A DNA stretch of 64,000 nt from Asterella californica (lineage: Eukaryota > Streptophyta > Marchantiopsida > Marchantiales > Aytoniaceae): the NCBI GenBank assembly GCA_036924285.1, contig JAYKYS010000004.1, positions 21,298,001 through 21,362,000 of the forward strand, written 5' to 3'. The notes under the pieces are model-generated. The model was given only the letters and a program-made list of their open reading frames with translations. It searched no databases and had not been told where the DNA came from. The position numbers and the translations under genes are program-made. Of this stretch, positions 12,149-26,279 are shown piece after piece; the stretch's first letter is position 1; each line of letters opens with the position of its first letter.

Positions 12149-12165
12149 TGGTTCCGTTGCCGGGA
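12149..12165 (+). other. Primer binding site for reverse transcription
   Basis: TGGTTCCGTTGCCGGGA lies four bases after the LTR. It resembles the TGGCGCCGTTGCCGGGG site of plant Athila/Tat-type elements, which pairs with the 3' end of tRNA-Asp. There are a few mismatches to that site, so the primer tRNA is not certain. Confidence 0.7.
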
Positions 12166-13178
12166 CCTCACTTGAAAGGATCATTGAAAGATATTTAGAG
12201 TTCAGTTCTATATTCGACAAAAAGAGATCATGAGAGAACACATGGAGAGAACGTTGAGAGGAGAGAAAGCTAACGCAATGTTAGCAACATTAGAACATTT
12301 CGTGTATCCCTAGTGATCTATGACGCATTCGAGGTTATTCTTTACATCTTGTTCACTTAGAAAGAGTTTGAGGAGTGTTGAAAGGGAATGAAACAAGAGT
12401 TGTAGAGAAAGGAGGAGAGAGAAGTTATTAGAGGAGAAACATTTCCGAGTTTGAGGATTTCTGCTCTCTGGAAAATTTTACCTACGACAAAAGAAATCAT
12501 AGGAAAAGGTGGTCCAGAGAGGGAGCAATGAATTTTCAAAGTTGAGGGGGTCTATTCGCGAGAGTTGAGAAATTCTGTTCTCTGGAAAACGTTTACAGTC
12601 ATTGTCAGATTTTCTGTGAATTTTATTTTCCTAAAAACTTTTCAGTGTTTTAGATTGGCTGATAAGCTATCTAGGACAACAGAAATCAGGAGAAAAGGTG
12701 GTATGGAGAGAGAGCCATGAATTTTCAAAGTTGAGGGGGTTGAAAGCCATGAGAGAAGTGAAAATATACAACTTTAAGTTCTCTGAAAATTTGTATAGTC
12801 AGCACCATCTCGTTGCGATCAAGCATCTATTGCAGTTGGGGTGTCCTTTTTGCTCTATATCAAGAAGCTTCTGCGAGCATCGGCGCAGATGTGAAGAAGA
12901 TTGAGTTCAAAGCATCATTCACTGTGGAGGCCACGAATGTTCCTGGCGAAGTAGAGTGTGATCTTTATAAGAGTGACTTTAAGATGTTTGCTAGGAGCAG
13001 TACAGACGATGGTCATGAGGATATTATCATGGACTATTAATTTTAGATTAGATTTTATTTCGTGTATAGCATGTATAATACATGATTTTCAGTATAAAGC
13101 GCGAAAGAGTTAAGAAAGTGATGTAGAGTTATTTTCCTCAAAGATACTTTGTTCACTTAATGGTTGAGAAGGTGCAAC

Positions 13179-13568
13179 ATGAGTGGAAGTTCGAAAGATT
13201 GGAAAGTTAGACTTAGAAACCTTCCTCAAGGTTTAGATGTCATAGTAAGCATCGAAGAGAGCTCGAAAGAGGTTATCGTTGAATTTGAGAACCCTAGTAC
13301 AAAATCTCAAGTAGAATCTCCGAGGAGAAGAGTAGAAACCGATTTGTGGTGTTATTTCTGTAGAGGGTTGGGACATAAAGTAGTGAATTGTCCAACTAGA
13401 ATCAGAACCGAGAGAGCTAAAGGGAAGCGGGAGTTTACTGATTTAAGTCTTCGAGTGGGTCTATCGTCACCAGCACCAATTCATCCAATCCTTGTCCAAG
13501 TTGTGAAGTGGGTGATCTATCAAGAGGACACAAGTGCGTCGATGTGGCCGCCCTACTTACGTCAGTAG
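13179..13568 (+). CDS. Small zinc-knuckle ORF between primer site and gag
   Basis: This 129-residue frame starts at the ATG at 13179; the longer open stretch begins upstream at a TTG. It has a short N-terminal region of mixed charge, then an exact C-X2-C-X4-H-X4-C knuckle, CYFCRGLGHKVVNC, around residues 60-75. A basic tail follows. It lies about 290 bases before the capsid frame at 13859 of the same element, which has its own knuckle downstream. So this is either an extra ORF of the element or the remnant of an earlier gag. The preceding frame (12813-13040) is open but carries no recognised motif. Confidence 0.45.
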   Translation: MSGSSKDWKVRLRNLPQGLDVIVSIEESSKEVIVEFENPSTKSQVESPRRRVETDLWCYFCRGLGHKVVNCPTRIRTERAKGKREFTDLSLRVGLSSPAPIHPILVQVVKWVIYQEDTSASMWPPYLRQ

Positions 13569-13858
13569 TCGAGAAGTTGGACGAGACTCAAAGAGCGGAG
13601 ACGGAGAAGTTGTCGACTTCAAAAGAGGACTCGGTTGAGTTGTGATGGAGATCGTCATTCGGATGGTGGAGAAGGCGGTGATGCGACTCAGGCTCATGAT
13701 TACCTTGGGAGAAGAGATGACACAAGAGGTGTTGTTACAACCATTTCCTTTTATTTTACCTATGGTAGATTATTCGTGAATGGAATTGGTGATGTTCGTA
13801 CTCTTTTAGCGAGTAGTTATTGCACAAAAATTAGAAGGGTAAAAAGAATAGTTACAAG

Positions 13859-15180
13859 ATGGAGAAGTTACCAGTGTTTCATGGGAAGGACAATGAAGAT
13901 GTAGAACCATTTGTACGAGACTTCAAAAGGGGTTGCATCGAAAACAACGTGAGAAGGAAGGAAGAATGGGTGTTGTTACTGCCAGAGTTTTTAGAAGATT
14001 TTGCTCTTATGTGGTATGAAGACCGAGAGAAGAGCAAGACACCTGGTGCAGTTGAAGACACATGGGAGACGTTGAGTAATGCACTCATCGAAGAATTTCT
14101 TCCAGAAGAGAGTTATGAGAAGCTCATGGTGGAGCTTACTCATTTGAAGCAACGGGACGACGAGAAAGTTTGGCAATATGCCGAAAGGGTGGATAAGTTG
14201 GAGCAACGGTTTTGGACGGTCCTACGAAAGAGTGGAGACAATGTGGAACTAACGATGGGGGGGATTGGAGCAGTGCTGACCAAGAACTTGGTGGGAGGGT
14301 TGAGACCTTCAATTCGAGCCCAAGTGAGGTACGAGAAACCAACAACCAAAGCGGAGGTTATCAAGATTGCGACAAATATGGAAGAGAGTTTGGATGAAAA
14401 GGATATCATCCAACCTCATCATGCCGCTTTGGTGTCGACTCCGACTCTTGGTTTAATCACAACGATAGCATTTGCACCATCACAATTGGTGATCGCTTCA
14501 ACGTCAGCTCCTACTCCAACGGTGGTGCCAAGATCATTTGTCCCTACAGCGGTGTCTACTGCCACCTCTGATTTCCATGCTGAGTTGAAGAGCATCACCG
14601 ATACTCTTGCAGATCTCAAGATAAACGTGGTGCAGTTACGAGAATGAAGGAACAAAGGTGGAGGAGGAGGTCAAAGAGGTTATGACAACAATCCCATCCG
14701 AGGAAATCAAGGTAACTTTGGAGGCAACCAAGGTAACTTTGGAGGAATCACTTGTTGGACGTGTGGAGGTTCTCATTTCCAGCGAAATTGTCTTAACAAC
14801 GGAGCAAGAGGTGCCGAAGCTGTCAGAATGAATGTGGGTGGAGGAAATCCATCACAAGGACGAGACAAGGGGTGGCTACTATCGATGTCGTGCGAGATCC
14901 CATCTACGAGAAAGTATAGAGTTCAAACTCTTCTCATGCACCGGTGGAGCTTTTAGCTCAAGAAAGGAAAAGAACTCGATTTTTTGATGAACCGGTTTTC
15001 ATGGAGGAGTCAGCAAGTAGAAGTACTCGTTCGAGTAATATTTCGAGTACACCAAGGGAGCCAAGAAGGAAGTTGGGGATGACGGATTTCACCATTTCAT
15101 CTTCCCAAGCGGGATATGATGTGGTTGAAGATGTGGGTGCTCAGATGCATAAAGAGAAGACACGATCCTTTACATTGCTC
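13859..15180 (+). pseudogene. Retrotransposon gag, truncated before protease
   Basis: The frame starts at the ATG at 13859 and runs 262 codons to a TGA at about 14645. It then continues in the same frame through a Gly/Asn-rich stretch to the knuckle CWTCGGSHFQRNC near 14757-14795. The TGA sits where CGA (Arg) is likely, a C-to-T change. The capsid part carries the retrotrans_gag pattern: ALMWYED near residue 50, then TWETLSNALIEEF, then WQYAERVDKLEQRF. A threonine/alanine/proline-rich spacer follows. After a shift near 14940 a further stretch (ELLAQERKRTRFFDEPV and following) resembles the region between gag and protease. No protease, RT or integrase is seen before the signal fades near 15180. 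The element is therefore non-autonomous or truncated. Confidence 0.75.
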
Positions 15181-17418
15181 TCCAGATTTTGCCAACAAGA
15201 CTCCTCACAATTCTCATCTATGGTTGGAAGAAAGAACATGCTGCTATGGGTAAGACAGAAGAGACCCGTGGAGGACCCTCGCATCTTTTCGCGCATTCTG
15301 TCAATCTTTCCAGTCTTCTAGCTCTCTGGGAAGATGTGGATTTGAGAAGGCAGGAAGTATGGGAGACGCTGGCCTGAATCTCAATTTCATGCTTCTCAAA
15401 ATAATTATCAATTCAGAATTCCACTCTGGATTCACATCAAGATTCTCACAATTCAAATCAAATCCATACTACTTGACGTGAATTTGAAATTCAGCTTCTG
15501 GAAATGTCCATGGATTATAATGACATGAAACAAGTCTTCTGTCCATGGATTATAATGACAGAAACACAATGGAGTAGAGAAGTGGATGGGTAGAACCAAA
15601 GAGTTTTCGAGACAGAGAGAGAAGATCAAATTCGATTTTGAGAAGTGAGATTCAGAAGAAGACTGTCAGAAATTGAACAGCGCTTCCGTCTGCAGTCCAC
15701 TGAGGAGAAATTCCAGAAGAGAGGAAGGGAGTAGACAAGCTTCCTACATGAATACCAAATAGCATCTGTTAATATACATACAATGCAATGTATGTACATT
15801 AACAAACCAATCAACCAAACCAAATATAGATCTTGGAACAAAACCAAGATTTATAACGTCATGATTCATAAACACTTTTGTTAACAACCGGGTCATGTCC
15901 TGGGAATGAAGTTCTTTGCAGTTGAAAAGTCCTGTTCAAGTGAACTTCAAACTCGAGCAAAGCCATTCGCACAGGACTCTCATTATCAGTCATGGTGCTC
16001 ATATGTTTATCGCAAAGTGTAAATTTTGTTTGAGAACAGTGAAGTCCCATTGTAATTTCTTTACCAAGTGAGATTTAATAATCTTACATATGCATGTTAT
16101 AATCAATTAAAAGCACCCACTAGAACTTGGAAAGCATTTCAGCTTCAGGAGGGCAATTCTGGAATCGCACTTGGATACTATAGGTGTTGTTTCAATCGAT
16201 TGAAAATGCCTATCTATCAAAAGATGCTAGTTTTATGGAATTTTATGTGGAATGATAAAACTCTGAAACTATTTCTATTTTAAAGTGCAAGATTGTGCAC
16301 TTAACAAGGCAGCTGAGTGTATATCGGACATTGTGTTATTTGCACCTTCCCTCTCCTTCCACACTCATTGTACCTCGGAGCAGCACTTTGGCAACTTGAA
16401 AATGTCTTCCAGTGATAGTATGAAGACATTATGATGTGCAAGTAAAAGCTTTGAATGTGGGACTATACAGCACAAGTCTAAAATTTAGATGGTATCCAGT
16501 ACTAGTAATGGCATGGCATTATTATTACGTTTAAACAAATAACTAACCCGAAAAGCGCTTGTGCTTTCCTAGATTCCTAGAATCCTAGCTATATTATTCT
16601 TTAAACTGCAAAAATATAAAAACTGCAATATAGTTAAAATGTTACTGCTTGTACTTTAGAAGAACAAGACATTTGGACGTATATCTCTCAGAATTTCAGA
16701 ATTCTAATGAATATATACAAAATTGTAATGGTCGGGCACGCATGGCGGGACAGTGAATGCCAGTACGGTACAAGTAAAAACCTCGTCTCCGGAAACTTAT
16801 TCAATCATCGGACGGGATAAAACTACCTTCCATGGCAACTGACGTACTTCACACGAGGCAAGCGAAGGGGAATTAGAAGGAGTCACACATGTTCACGAGG
16901 CACTGCGCAAATTATATATGAATACGGTGCTCTAGATCTTTATGATCAGTCTACCTTAATTAGTCCAAATTTCTTCCACCTCAAGAATCAGCATGATCAT
17001 GAATAAGAGATCTGCATCCGTTCTCGAGCTTTTCTACGGGTTTCAAATAAAATTGATGTGGGTGATGATTTAGTCTACTTCTAAAGCTCAATAGTAAACT
17101 GGATCATGCGAGGGCCCTGTTTCAAACACATGTGCTAATTACGTTGTTCCCTACGGTATGCTGAGCGATTGCACTAGAAGATATGCTCAGAGGAGTTACC
17201 AGTACTCTCTACCAATTATTCACAACAAAACTGCTCTGCCGGATAAATTTTGAGCTATCCATCCATCGCGAGCTCGAGCGTTGAATTGGTGCCGGATTCA
17301 TGAGCCGGACTGTCCTAGAGCTCTACCTACGTGAAAAAACTTTGGCGAACTGTTTCTCTTAGATGCTGATCATGAGCAAGCTCTCTCTCATCGATCTACC
17401 ACGCAATAATATCACCTA
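15181..17418. other. Intergenic stretch upstream of peroxidase 3' end
   Basis: No convincing gene is seen. A 20-base direct repeat, GTCCATGGATTATAATGACA, occurs at 15506-15525 and again at 15541-15560. Short open frames near 15626-16283 lack motifs. The last few hundred bases would hold the 3' untranslated region of the minus-strand peroxidase gene. Confidence 0.55.
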
Positions 17419-19631
<2,213 letters not shown>

Positions 19632-19780
19632 TCTAAACACCTTTTGAAGCTTTGCGGGGATGATGTCACAAGTTAAAGAGATAGTGCGAATATACAGACT
19701 GCTGAGCTAGCATAGGTCACAAGTTTCGATCCAAAGGCAGTCGATAGTGGATCGTAATCACTGTGAGGTTCGCTTTCAGC

Positions 19781-19787
19781 TTTTATA
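19781..19787 (-). promoter_or_regulatory. TATA box of the peroxidase gene
   Basis: TATAAAA reads on the minus strand about 150 bases before the peroxidase ATG, in the context AAATATAAAAGCTG. An almost identical context occurs on the plus strand at 20660-20666 in the inverted duplicate of this upstream region. Confidence 0.6.
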
Positions 19788-20400
19788 TTTCTCCAGGGTA
19801 GGGGAATCGCACGCATACATTTCATTTAACATAGTTTCAGCACATGAAAGCGCAGCAACATTCAGTAAGGCTTGAAATAAGGTCCAGCCGAGCAAAATGC
19901 ATGCAGATCTGCTCAAATCCCGCGAGACGATCATCGCTTCCAACTTCGGTCAAATACTGTCCGTAGATTTAGCAAGTGAACAGGCGATACAACGTTCGTG
20001 CTCCTCTTCGAACTAGAAGCACAATCACACTGAACAGTGAGAGTATCTCTCATTGTTCTAACAAACAAACGGTGAAGTTATAAATTACTGTCTCTATCGT
20101 TTCAAACTTATGGATCATGAGACAAATCAGTAAGAAATTATTAAACTTATATATCACGAACGGGGACAACTAGCTAATGTAGCTGCTGTTTCCAAGTTCC
20201 ATTGCATGCACGTTTTGGTGGAATGAGATAAGTAACAATTCTGGGGTTGCCACTTGCAGTTCTGGAGATTGAATCTACCAGTAATTTAGCCATCATTCTT
20301 CAATAGTTCCTCTACTATACCGGTCCAAAATTGAACTTTCTAACTTAACATCCGGCTTTAGTCGCCCCGCGTTTATTTTCTTGTGCACTCAGAACCTTTA

Positions 20401-20534
20401 CATCGTTTGCATTCAAGACTGTTTAGCATAGATTTTTGCTTGATAAGATAAGAGGGGTCAGATCAAACTAGACTTTCATACTGGAGACCGATCAAGCAAA
20501 ATTCTGATCGAAACCATCTTGAACGCAAACGATG
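20401..20534. repeat. Imperfect palindrome with 44-bp arms
   Basis: The arm CATCGTTTGCATTCAAGACT... (20401-20444) pairs with the reverse complement of 20491-20534 at about 80 percent, with a 46-base loop. It abuts the right arm of the larger inverted duplication and has a different centre (about 20468), so it is a separate hairpin, possibly a small fold-back element. Confidence 0.75.
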
Positions 20535-20737
20535 CAGATCTGCATGCAGTTTGCTCGGCTGGACCTTACTTCAAGCATTACTGAATGGCTGCTGCGATCC
20601 CATGTGCTGAAACTATGCTCAGTGACAAGTATGTGTGCGGTTCCCGTACCCTGGAAGAATATAAAAGCTGAACGCGGACGTCACAAGCATTACAATTCAC
20701 TATCCCCTGCCTTTGGATCGAAGGTTGTGACCTATGC

Positions 20738-23700
20738 AGTCGTGGAAGAGTCACTATTTAACTATTTGGGCCTGGCCCACCAATGATCGCCTCAAGCTCG
20801 TTTATCCACCTTCCATCTCCGTTTTCTCAACGACAATGATGCAGACCCCCGATGAACCATTGTTTGCAGTTGCATACTTCCTGATGCTTACCCAGTCGAC
20901 ACCCCGTATCTGTTTAATTTCTTGTACATGTGCATTCCTGAACAACTTTTTCTCTAATTATAAGCATGTGTGGCACGAAAGCAGAGACTCAGAGCTCATC
21001 AGAGCGCGGCCTAGGCAGCAACTAAAGAGCATTGCCATCAAAGGTGACAAAGGTATTTTCCATGTCCCTGGATCAGAATACTATCTCTGTAGACATTACA
21101 ATGTCATCCTTCAGCAAGTCCTAATGTCAGGTCCGACCCTCAAGTCAAACAACGTTAGGAGCTGTCCTGGCTATGGTAAACCGCTAGCTTGCCATTGTAT
21201 GCAACGACGCAAACGGGTGGGAGTCCGTGGAACAACGCAAAATCAAAATTCAGAAACTGAAATTTGAAAAAGAGCAGTTGTTCGATACTCGCTGCCCTAC
21301 GAGACCTCGTTTTCACGCTATTTGTATATAGCTAGCTAGCCGAAGTTTATCTAGATGTGAAGATTCTCTGTCATCTGACATAACTAATTAGATTGAACGT
21401 TATCCAATTCGGAATTCAGTTATCAATTAACTTATCAAAAGGAAAAGCTTCTATGATTGAATTTAGAAACCTTTGTCTGAATGTTGGGCACAAATTTCTC
21501 GCTCGAATCGCACAACTTCCAGATCTGCGTTTGTCCTGAAGATTAATGAACGTCTTAAATATATAGATAATTTTACATAGCCAAGCAGTTATGAAGCATG
21601 CAAATAAACCTGGGACCTTTGTGCTCCTTCTGTTAACACAGAAAATATAAATATTATATGTAGCGCAAGAATCTCAAATCAAGTTAATTCAGTATTAAAC
21701 ATATTTACAAAAATTAGATTTAGACCAACTGAGAATTTCGATGGATCTGCCCATAACCACCATAGAGTTTGAAGAATCGATTCCAGAACTACAAGACCAT
21801 GATTTTAATTTTGATAAACATCATTAATGAGTTAACTTTTCCTGACAAAAAGATTAGGTAATACATTAAGTACACGCTCTCTTTCCATATGAAGATGAAG
21901 AAGGTGAATTATATAATATTATATTCGTATATCACTTCGAGATATATATTTTTCTATCTATTTAAACATGGCACTTGACAGACTAAGAATACAAATACAG
22001 TAAACCTCCTCCAATAATTTTTACATAATACGTAATTGTTACTGTGCATGTCTTTTTGTACATGTTCTTTCTGGAACAAAGCATGCTAGCTAGAGAAGGT
22101 TGAAAAAGTTACTCCAAATCATCATATACAGGAAAAGTATAGGATCATGAAAACCACTCAAAAACTTAAATAGCTCGTGCTTTAGCTAACTTCTTAAAGT
22201 TCTTAGTAGTGCTAAATTAAATGCAATAGTAACTGTACTTAGTCTGGGTGGTTTCCTAACACCCTCGAGCTCTTTGAGAATCGTTATATATTTCAACACT
22301 AGTAGCTTTTAACCTACCAGCATGTCTTAAATTAGTTCATTGAAAGTATATTTCAGTCAGGCACGACTACGAGTAACATGTGTTATTGTAAACAACACTC
22401 CAAATGGAATAAAAAGACGTCTTGAACAGCTACGGATTAACCAAGTGCACCCTAAAACCTGTGGGTATCTATGGAGGTCCCCCGGAAAACGTCCTCGGAC
22501 TTCTGGCTGAAGTTGAAACTCTCCGCCACATGCCAAAAATCTTTAGGAAGGATTCACACTTTGACATCTCCTATTACTATGATATTACTATCCCGTCCCA
22601 GATTTTAAATGCTTCAAAAACTGGAAATGACTACTCGAGTATTAAGCTTCATTACTATCTTCTCAGTTTGCCTGGTTCTCTTCCGTGGGGTTCCATTTTG
22701 ACTTTATTTGGTTCTTCACTCTTGTGCAACTTTTCCTTTTCTTGTCTCTTCTAGCTTCCATGTGTTTTGGTTTGCTTGGCGTATCGCTTAGGACTGCATC
22801 ACACTGCCAAACATGAAGTGAAAAGCAAGTTAAAGATGCAGGTGGTGATCTTATGGCTGGAGATCGAGATGCTCAGAGAAAACACATGCAGTCTCGAACA
22901 GAGTCGTAACTCTCTACTATGGAGAAGAATATTTAGCACAGATTTTAATAACTTTAACACGCATTAATAAGTAAAAGTTAAGGAAAAATTTATAGTTTTA
23001 TAATTTATAATCTTTTATATATCTAAATATATTATTTATTTATTTATTTAACCACCGAAGTTAGGTAGCAGAGATAGTTGACTTCCAGACCTCTAAGCGA
23101 AAGATCTAAGATTCAAACCTTCTTGCTCTCGTTTGGAGGTGCTGTAAAATAACTTCTGTGTGAATGTGATCCAGATCGACTGTGATTACCCATAAAGGAC
23201 AGTATGATGTTCGTTGAAAAGATATAAGGATATGGTAAAAGACTTTATTCTTTTACTTTAAATATAAATCTAATTTAATCTAAAATTGGATTAATTTAAA
23301 TATACACTCGTTCTAATCTGAATATAGGGTTAATTTAGATTAAATATAGGAATGCGTAATAGCACATTTCAGGATACGAATGAAGTAGTTGGGAGAGCCT
23401 ACAAAGCCTAGCTACTGTAACTACCAGGAAATCTAGAAAGTAAGAGACGCTCTTAATTACTTGTGAGATCCTTTCTCATAAATTAAAATATGGACATATA
23501 TTGATGTTTTCCTGGTTCCCGCATATACAGCAAGCTATTTAAGAAATTACCAAGGGAGTGGAGTAGGTGGACCAGCGCCGTATCATGATTTAATTTAGTG
23601 TTGTATTCCATTTCCACATTACTGGTCCACTTTGCTAAAGATTCCCTCTAGTGAACTTGTAATATGTAACGACTACCGCGTACTTGTAACCAATTTGTAC

Positions 23701-25371
23701 TGCAAACCAAACTAACCAAACCTAACAGGATATACATTCAGTTGGGAATCAAACTTTCGGATGACACTATTGTTCTTTTAACTAAACATATGTGAAAAAC
23801 TAGTTATATATATATATATGAAAAATTGTTGTAATACATATGCATTTTCTGTTTATTAATATTATTTCACATTTCCAAATTTGGTATTTAGAGATAATTA
23901 CTGATTTCATAATAAACTATGAGAATAATACATATTGTGACCGTTCAACCCTAGTTTGATCAGTATTCAAAAATATCATTTTATTATTATGGAACTAAAT
24001 ATATATGTCCCAGTACAAAGAAATCATAAGATGTATTCCTAATATAAAATACTTTTTATAACTGTCTTGATTCAGATTCTCGCAGTCAAATTCAAAATTA
24101 GGCTTCAACCACATGCGTGTCAGATCCAAGATCAACCCACGCCGTTAGATTCATTTTTCAAATATTCCACACTTTGCATCAATTTTCATGTCATTTCAGT
24201 CAAATATCAAGAAAATGCATGCTTGGGCATAAAAAGATAAAAAGAAGTGCTAAAAAGCTACAGATCTATCACTGAAAAATTAAAAAAAACTCTATTCAGT
24301 AATTAAAAACTTGAACCTACAAGAAGCCATGATGCCTTCTTTTCATTACATTCCGAGGGCATATGCTAAAGCGACACATGCATATACTGAACTTCCCGCT
24401 TAATTTTTCGGATCACAAGAGGAAATCAAGTTATGCAAAAGATAATATGAGATTATTGTACCCAATTAACCGAAAGGGAGAAACCGAATTCGGTGCTCTA
24501 AATCTTTTATCGGTGCGCAGAAGTTTATCTGTACGCCTTGTTGTCTTTAGAATCTGTTGTCTGTGCATGTTATCCCGTTGTATAACACGTATTGTTAATG
24601 ATTTTCAGTATTAAACCTATAAGGTGAGCTTGTTGCGAAAAATATTATATTAAAACTCCGGTTGAAACTATGTAATTTTCCAGTTCTCACTGTGAGTGAG
24701 TAGAGGGATTGGAAAGGATTGTTACACTCGGGGTTATATTAAACACAAATTTTGGTGCATGATTTTACCCTAATAGTCTCCAGAGTGGAAATTAAAACTT
24801 ATTTAAAGATGCACTTTGGTTTGGAAAACTGATCCGTTTCGTGTCACCCATCGCTGGTATTAGGGGTTAGGGATCTAACTTCACGCAGAATATCCAAATG
24901 TTTTGTATTAAACTATATAATTATACATGTAAGACATAAAATGTTGTTAAAGTTTTATGGTAAATTTGGAAGTGTTTTATGAGATTCTAGTTTCCCTACA
25001 TATCTCATGACTTAGCAATCTAGCTATATTTCTATTTATTTAACTACTTCACATCTCCTCCTATTGCTCCTCTTACCTGAATAACTTTCCTCCGATTTAC
25101 AATCAAATGACATCTCTTTCACAAGTGGTGTAAACAATTTGGTCGCTTTTTTGGACTTCCTTGCTGGCTGTTTCATACGATTGATGATGGAGATTTGATA
25201 AGATTGCTCATCAGCAATTCTTCACTTAAGTTACTACTCATGTTAAACCATCTCTAGGGGTATAAAAGGCTCAGATTGCACATGAAGTTCTTTTGTCACT
25301 GTAGGGTGAACAAGCATGGAGCCGGAGCACGGTTCATTTCTGAGAGAGCGAGCTTTAGACTTTTGGGGTTG
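20738..25371. other. Gene-poor stretch
   Basis: No supported gene is seen. The frame at 20734-21267 is open for 177 codons. It contains IKGDKGIFHVPGSEYY, which recalls short nuclease-associated sunset-type motifs, but the rest does not follow any family. The frame at 22422-22754 has no motif. The region is otherwise AT-rich with a short TA run near 23805-23818 and a tRNA-like fragment listed separately. Confidence 0.5.
23055..23130 (+). repeat. tRNA-like fragment, possibly a SINE head
   Basis: GATTCAAACCT at 23110-23120 resembles the B box of a polymerase III promoter. About 40 bases upstream is a GGTAGCAGAGATAG stretch that could be a decayed A box. The CAGACCTCTAAGCGAAAGATCT segment between them recalls an anticodon-to-variable-arm region. 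Pairing is too poor for a working tRNA. Confidence 0.3.
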
Positions 25372-25857
25372 TGGGGTTGTGGGTTGGCTGCTACGAAGGT
25401 CTTCATAAGACATGTCTCCATGGATCGAGTGCTCGAGCTCTTGCTTTAGGAAATGTGTGTTGTGTGAGATCATCGGTAAGGTCTGCACGAAATGTGCTTT
25501 GGCTGCTGCTTCAACATGAATGTCTGACATTTCATGATTTTCAAACACTGTGAACTCACAAACATGTTCCTTGGACGGACGCTTCAGAAGGATTTCTCCA
25601 GTCGAGTAGATTTTCTACTCATGGGTTTGGCTGCTACAAAGGTGTTCACAAGATCTGTCTCCTTGGATCAAGTGTTCGGGTCCTGCTTTAAGAAATGTGT
25701 GTTGTGTGAGGTCATCTGTGAGGTATGCACGAAATGTGCTTTGGCTGCTGCTTCAACATGAATGTTTGACGTTTCATGATTTTTTCAAACATTGTGAACT
25801 CACAAACGTGTTCCTTGGACGGACGCTTCAAAAGGATTTCTCCAGTCGAGTAGATTG
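25372..25857. repeat. Tandem duplication, two units of 243 bp
   Basis: Landmarks recur exactly 243 bases apart: GGCTGCTACGAAGGT (25386) and GGCTGCTACAAAGGT (25629), TTTGGCTGCTGCTTCAACAT (25499 and 25742), and TCTCCAGTCGAGTAGATT (25599 and 25842). Identity is about 90 percent. Both strands stay open for 60-100 codons within a unit, for example minus-strand 25548-25243, but neither translation shows a known domain. The downstream frame 25997-26263 (plus, 88 codons, with WKLTCNGFGEDDEWRRK) may be the tail of the same decayed gene. Confidence 0.8.
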
Positions 25858-26279
25858 TCGAACAGACAACCTAGTTTATTGTCCGTTCTTCTCAATCTCT
25901 GTTGCTATTCTTTGCTCCCGCATTGGTGTTATATTTCTATGAAAGAAGTATATTCTTTGAAATTTTTCTTTTCTCCTGTGGGCAACTTGTTTCTCGGTGG
26001 TGGTTTACATCGGACTGTCATGGAGAAAGTATATGAGAAAGAGGATAATTGTTTGTTTGATGAGCATCTTGACTCCGGTTCAAGACTTACACAGCGAACC
26101 TGAGTTGAGACTAGTCATGGAGGATGTTTGGAAACTGACATGTAATGGGTTTGGAGAAGATGATGAGTGGAGACGGAAGGCTAGACTATTTATGGTCTCC
26201 CATTTGAAACATCTCTTTCCTGCATTTTGTGATGCATGTACTCTCTTCGCAACAGAACTGTGAGAGGAACAGGAGAGTT

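Larger units (their letters stand above)
19710..20737. repeat. Inverted duplication of the peroxidase upstream region (arms about 205 bp)
   Basis: The arm at 19710-19912 is matched in reverse complement by 20534-20737, with about 85 percent identity by eye, and paired positions sum to about 40446. Shared landmarks are GCAGATCTGCATGCA, TGCTCGGCTGGACCTTA, ATATAAAAGCTGAA and CTGCCTTTGGATCGAA. The left arm is the promoter region of the peroxidase gene; the right arm points away from it with a TATA box at 20660-20666. The spacer is about 620 bases. Confidence 0.85.

Noticed and set aside
20734..21267. 177-codon plus-strand frame with IKGDKGIFHVPGSEYY, recalling a nuclease-associated motif
   Set aside because: Only this short stretch is suggestive; the flanking sequence has no family pattern and the frame begins inside the inverted promoter duplicate.
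22422..22754. 110-codon frame in the gene-poor stretch
   Set aside because: No motif, no homologous second copy in the window, and composition typical of its surroundings.
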